From: Scleromatobacter sp045810265
GTDB taxonomy: Bacteria > Pseudomonadota > Gammaproteobacteria > Burkholderiales > Burkholderiaceae_C
Assembly: GCA_045810265.1 (NCBI GenBank)
Contig: JBJMWF010000323.1
Location: 1-7,964, forward strand
Direction: 5' to 3'
DNA length: 7,964 nt
A model generated the notes under the pieces. It saw only the letters and a program-made list of their open reading frames with translations, ran no database searches and was not told the DNA's origin. How positions within the stretch are numbered: position 1 is the stretch's first letter; each line of letters opens with the position of its first letter. A program made the translations under genes and the position numbers. Positions 6,301 to 7,964 of this stretch are shown one piece after another.

Positions 6301-7964
6301 AGTTGGTGATGTTGACCGCGGTGGTGCTCGCTGCCGACTGGGAAGCGCTGGCGTTGAAGCTGCCGCCGTTCGTGGAGACGGTTGCGCCGTTGACGGTCAC
6401 CGAGCCGGACGTGGTCGTCGACCCCTGCAGATTGACATTGAACGCGCCGCCGGATCCGGTCAGGTTCCTCGTGACCGAGACCGACCGCCCGGCCGAGGCC
6501 CTGAAGCCGCCGCCGCCGGTGGCCGTGATGGCCGCGTTGACGAGCACGTCGCGGGCGGCCGACAGCGTGAGCGTCGTGCCGCTGGCCCAGGTGAGCGCAT
6601 TGGCCACCGTGATGTCGCCGCTCTGCGCACCGGCGCTGCCTGTGGACACCGTCACGTTGGCCGTGGCGAGCGCGGCCTGCAGCGTGGTGGTCTTGACGAT
6701 CGAACTGTTGCCGGTGGCCGTGAAGCTGCCGTTGTGGTTGGTATCGGCGCCGGTACTGATGGTGACGTTGAAGGGGTCGAGCAGCAGGTCGCCCGGGCGT
6801 CCTGCGGGCGCCCGAAGATCGGCCTGGCCGGCGTAATCCAGCAGGCCGTGGCTGGACACCTCGATCGTGCCGCCATTGCCCCGGCCGGCACCGCGCGCAC
6901 TGGCGCTGCCTTCGAACCGCGTCTGGCCGTCCGACCAGAGCACCACGATGCCGCCCGAACCGCTGCGCGTCGCGTCGGCGGTCAGATGCGCACCGGCGCG
7001 GACGTTCGTCTCGTCGGCGCGCTGCAGGGGGCCCGCCCCGTGGAGGCCGCCGCCGACCAGGATCGAGCCGCCGCGGCTGCCGCCATCGGCATCCAGGGTC
7101 GCGGCTCCGACGTCGATCCGCGAGCCGCTCAAGGTCACGTCGCCGCCCGCTCCGTCGAGACTGCTTGCGTCGAGCCGGGCGGCTGGACCCTCGAGCTGGA
7201 CGCTTGCTGCCGCGACGCCGATGCGGCCGCCCCGTCCGCGGCCGGACACGTCCAGCCGGCCCGAGAGCTGGGCGGTTCCCTGCGCTCCTGCATCGAGCAC
7301 GATCTCGCCGTCGCGGCCATGGGCCGTGGTCGCGACCAGGTTGCCTGACACGTGCACCAGCGCGTGCACGGCGTCCCGCGCGCTCGCCGCGGAAAGTTCG
7401 ATGCGGCCCGCGGGGGCCTGGACTGTACCGGCGACGTCGATCCGGCCCTGCGTCGCAGGTCGCGACGACTCCGGCCACGCGACCTGCAGGAAGCGGTCTC
7501 CATGCAGGTCCAGCGTGGCCTGCGAACCGGCGCCGAGGCCGACCCGTCCTTGGGGCACCGAGATCAGCCCGTCGTTGCGGACATCGCTGGAGACCAGCGC
7601 GACGAACCCGCCGCTGCGCGCGGTGATCGCGCCCGCATTGGCGACCTGTCCGGGCCCGTCGCCCGCGAACTGCAGCCTGCCGGCGAGGAAGTCGGCATTG
7701 CCGACGTCCAGGGTGCTGGCGACAAAGCCGCCGCCCACGCGAACAGCGCCGGAGCTCGTGATCGCGATGCCGTTCGGGTTGACGAGGAACACCTGGCCAT
7801 TGGCCGACAGGGATCCGGCGATGTCCGTCGTCGAATTGCCCGTGACCCGGTTGAGCACGGCGGCTCCGGCACCGGGCTGGGAGAATTGGACGGCGTTGCC
7901 GGGCCCGATCGAAAAGGCGTTCCAGTCGATCACCGCGCGGTTCGAGGCCTGCTGGACGAGGAGC
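3350..7964 (-). CDS. TpsA exoprotein, filamentous haemagglutinin/HMW-like, with MBG repeats (5' end missing)
   Basis: The frame is open from the right edge to TGA at 3350-3352, over 1,537 codons; the signal peptide and first residues lie outside. Residue numbers here count from the GTG codon at 7931-7933, which is internal since the frame continues upstream. Residues 1-150 form the TPS secretion domain (Haemagg_act, PF05860): VIDWNAFSIG, FSQPGAGAAVLNRV, NGQVFLVNPNGI at 45-56, and GGFVA. This domain directs export through an outer-membrane TpsB pore after Sec export. GDLLLDP (381-387) followed by an LQAALATANV segment is a conserved feature of these exoproteins. Residues of about 390-1000 form a Gly/Ser/Thr/Ala-rich beta-helix. 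A YDG/MBG-like unit with VYG at 1071-1073 precedes three 83-residue MBG (YGX-type) repeats at 1158-1406 and a degenerate unit to about 1490. The tail ends with Cys1517 and Cys1525. The likely role is adhesion or aggregation at the cell surface. No TpsB gene is in the window. Confidence 0.93.
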   Translation of the reverse strand, partial: LLVQQASNRAVIDWNAFSIGPGNAVQFSQPGAGAAVLNRVTGNSTTDIAGSLSANGQVFLVNPNGIAITSSGAVRVGGGFVASTLDVGNADFLAGRLQFAGDGPGQVANAGAITARSGGFVALVSSDVRNDGLISVPQGRVGLGAGSQATLDLHGDRFLQVAWPESSRPATQGRIDVAGTVQAPAGRIELSAASARDAVHALVHVSGNLVATTAHGRDGEIVLDAGAQGTAQLSGRLDVSGRGRGGRIGVAAASVQLEGPAARLDASSLDGAGGDVTLSGSRIDVGAATLDADGGSRGGSILVGGGLHGAGPLQRADETNVRAGAHLTADATRSGSGGIVVLWSDGQTRFEGSASARGAGRGNGGTIEVSSHGLLDYAGQADLRAPAGRPGDLLLDPFNVTISTGADTNHNGSFTATGNSSIVKTTTLQAALATANVTVSTGSAGAQSGDITVANALTWASGTTLTLSAARDVLVNAAITATGGGGFRASAGRSVSVTRNLTGSGGAFNVNLQGSTTTSGSVTVNGATVSTNGGSFNASASQSAASTTAVNITNSTLDTGGGTLTITGQHTAGGTSGTASKAVGLTNASLQIGTGSATINGTAALSGAANFASGIYATGSFNVGGTGNLTLVGNVTAANASTSAIGIQFFNGSFNFANSHASLSGSGVRGFVSDFQETITVGGGSLAVTGTGTNDSGVQFKSGNTLVNGGGTMTFAGSSGLYRGLDFIPGASLTVNGNVSMSGTNTCSSSCRDTAGVQVSDNIALASGNLSITGTAVIGPGFLWGNGNTPLAGLSNAGAGTFSVSGTSVSGDGVDLKRSTGTTSGALTFSGSSTSGIGFDLGTGSSLTQASGALALSGNSTNATGLKLEATSALSNAGTGTLTLNAAGGASSAGTISSPAGALSLGTTGTFTQPGGSISAGSLLLGGSSGRYALGAAGNQITTVAANAASIAVTSSVDMTVGSVLSTTGVVSTGAVDLETSANLRIAAGASVQGSSPVVAAGGNFINNAGAGAVTATTGRWLVYSAAPTSDTFGGLSSANTAIWSATAASLPPTSVAASGNRYLFANQPTLSFRPTDSSKVYGTDASTALASTYAVSGFDPGIANAYLGDNAATSFTGSPALGSPGAAATASVAGGPYGVSIARGTVTPVSGYATTFSGTGLLSVTPKALTITANDASQVYGSATAFAGSEFTSAGLVNGDSVSSLTLASAGAAATARVGTYAITGSAALGSGLSNYTIGYANGTLSVTPKALTVTANNASHVYGDTTTFSGSEFTSTGLVNGDAVTSLALTSAGAAATAGVGTYAITGSAALGSGLSNYTIRYANGTLSVTPKALTVTANNASHVYGDTTAFSGSEFTSAGLVNGDTVSSLTLDSAGAAATAGAGSYAIRGSAARGSGLSNYAVAYANGVLTVAPRVLLYVAQPAQEPFGATNGHLTGQLQGFVNGDTAASTFRGTPRWTATATTGTPGVYAIIGSGLQPIGPNYTLAQAPSNAQALRIFAPVTSGIPSDLMPREPWSPVGGLAWCGTHERWDCVR
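3716..4462 (-). repeat. Three tandem 249-bp repeats encoding MBG domains
   Basis: Units 4214-4462, 3965-4213 and 3716-3964 are in frame, and each encodes 83 residues starting KALT[VI]TAN and ending before VTPK-type joints. Each unit carries VYG, GLVNGD, SAGAAATA and GLSNY. The spacing was measured on the anchor GAAGCG at 4431, 4182 and 3933. The last unit in protein order is the most diverged at its end (TVAPR in place of SVTPK). MBG domains are small beta-rich repeats in bacterial surface proteins, usually acting as stalks. Confidence 0.92.
5369..6214 (-). repeat. Degenerate protein repeat in the exoprotein beta-helix
   Basis: Eleven copies of a motif of the form G-[VILF]-x-[hydrophobic], followed by a turn and a G-x-L-x-[hydrophobic]-x-G strand, recur with the leading glycine at residues 574, 604, 636, 657, 687, 714, 746, 771, 803, 828 and 855. 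Examples are SGVQFKSG, RGLDFIPG, DGVDLKRS and IGFDLGTG. Spacing is 21 to 33 residues, as expected for one or more coils of a right-handed beta-helix. The repeat is visible in protein, not as DNA identity. Confidence 0.6.

Noticed and set aside
4985..7348. Plus-strand open frame of 787 codons opposite the exoprotein gene
   Set aside because: Its composition is Arg/Gly/Ala-rich without any recognisable domain, and it lies wholly opposite a well-supported TpsA gene. Long antisense frames are expected where GC-rich codons are used.
5016..7478. Minus-strand open frame of 820 codons overlapping the exoprotein in another frame
   Set aside because: It is rich in Arg, Gln, His and Gly in a pattern typical of an out-of-frame reading of repetitive Gly/Ser/Thr codons. 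No domain or start signal was seen.

Overview
The window looks like chromosomal DNA of a GC-rich betaproteobacterium, most likely of the order Burkholderiales. The grounds are indirect: strong G/C bias at third codon positions, a DUF1439 (YceB-type) lipoprotein gene, a GTGCTAGAGT-like tRNA promoter, and a Gram-negative two-partner-secretion exoprotein. Genus cannot be decided from the sequence.

Left edge (1-601): the 3' end of a DUF1439 lipoprotein gene, then a tRNA-Ser(CGA) gene with its own promoter, encoded CCA and a strong hairpin terminator. This part reads as ordinary core chromosome.

Middle (about 602-3349): four small plus-strand genes with wide gaps and visibly lower GC than the flanks. 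They encode an unrecognised soluble protein, a secreted protein of the surface-adhesin E type, a small putative lipoprotein, and an unrecognised protein with a HEPN-like R-x5-H motif. Each has a good Shine-Dalgarno site. Between the second and third genes, on the opposite strand, lies a short catalytically dead remnant of a phospholipase D-like (Nuc-type) nuclease. A tRNA gene followed by orphan genes and a gene scar suggests an old integration site, but no integrase and no duplicated tRNA end is visible.

Right half (3350-7964, minus strand): one very long gene whose 5' end lies outside the window. It encodes a TpsA exoprotein of the filamentous haemagglutinin/HMW adhesin type. It has a TPS secretion domain with NPNGI, a long Gly/Ser/Thr/Ala-rich beta-helix with a recurring motif of about 21-33 residues, three near-identical 83-residue MBG repeats (249-bp DNA repeats) flanked by diverged relatives, and a C-terminal tail with two cysteines recalling the HMW1 surface anchor. 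No TpsB transporter is present here; the upstream side of the gene is outside the window.

No wholly new multi-gene system can be shown. The most interesting items are the architecture and cysteine-paired tail of the exoprotein, the hidden nuclease remnant, and the orphan block next to the tRNA.
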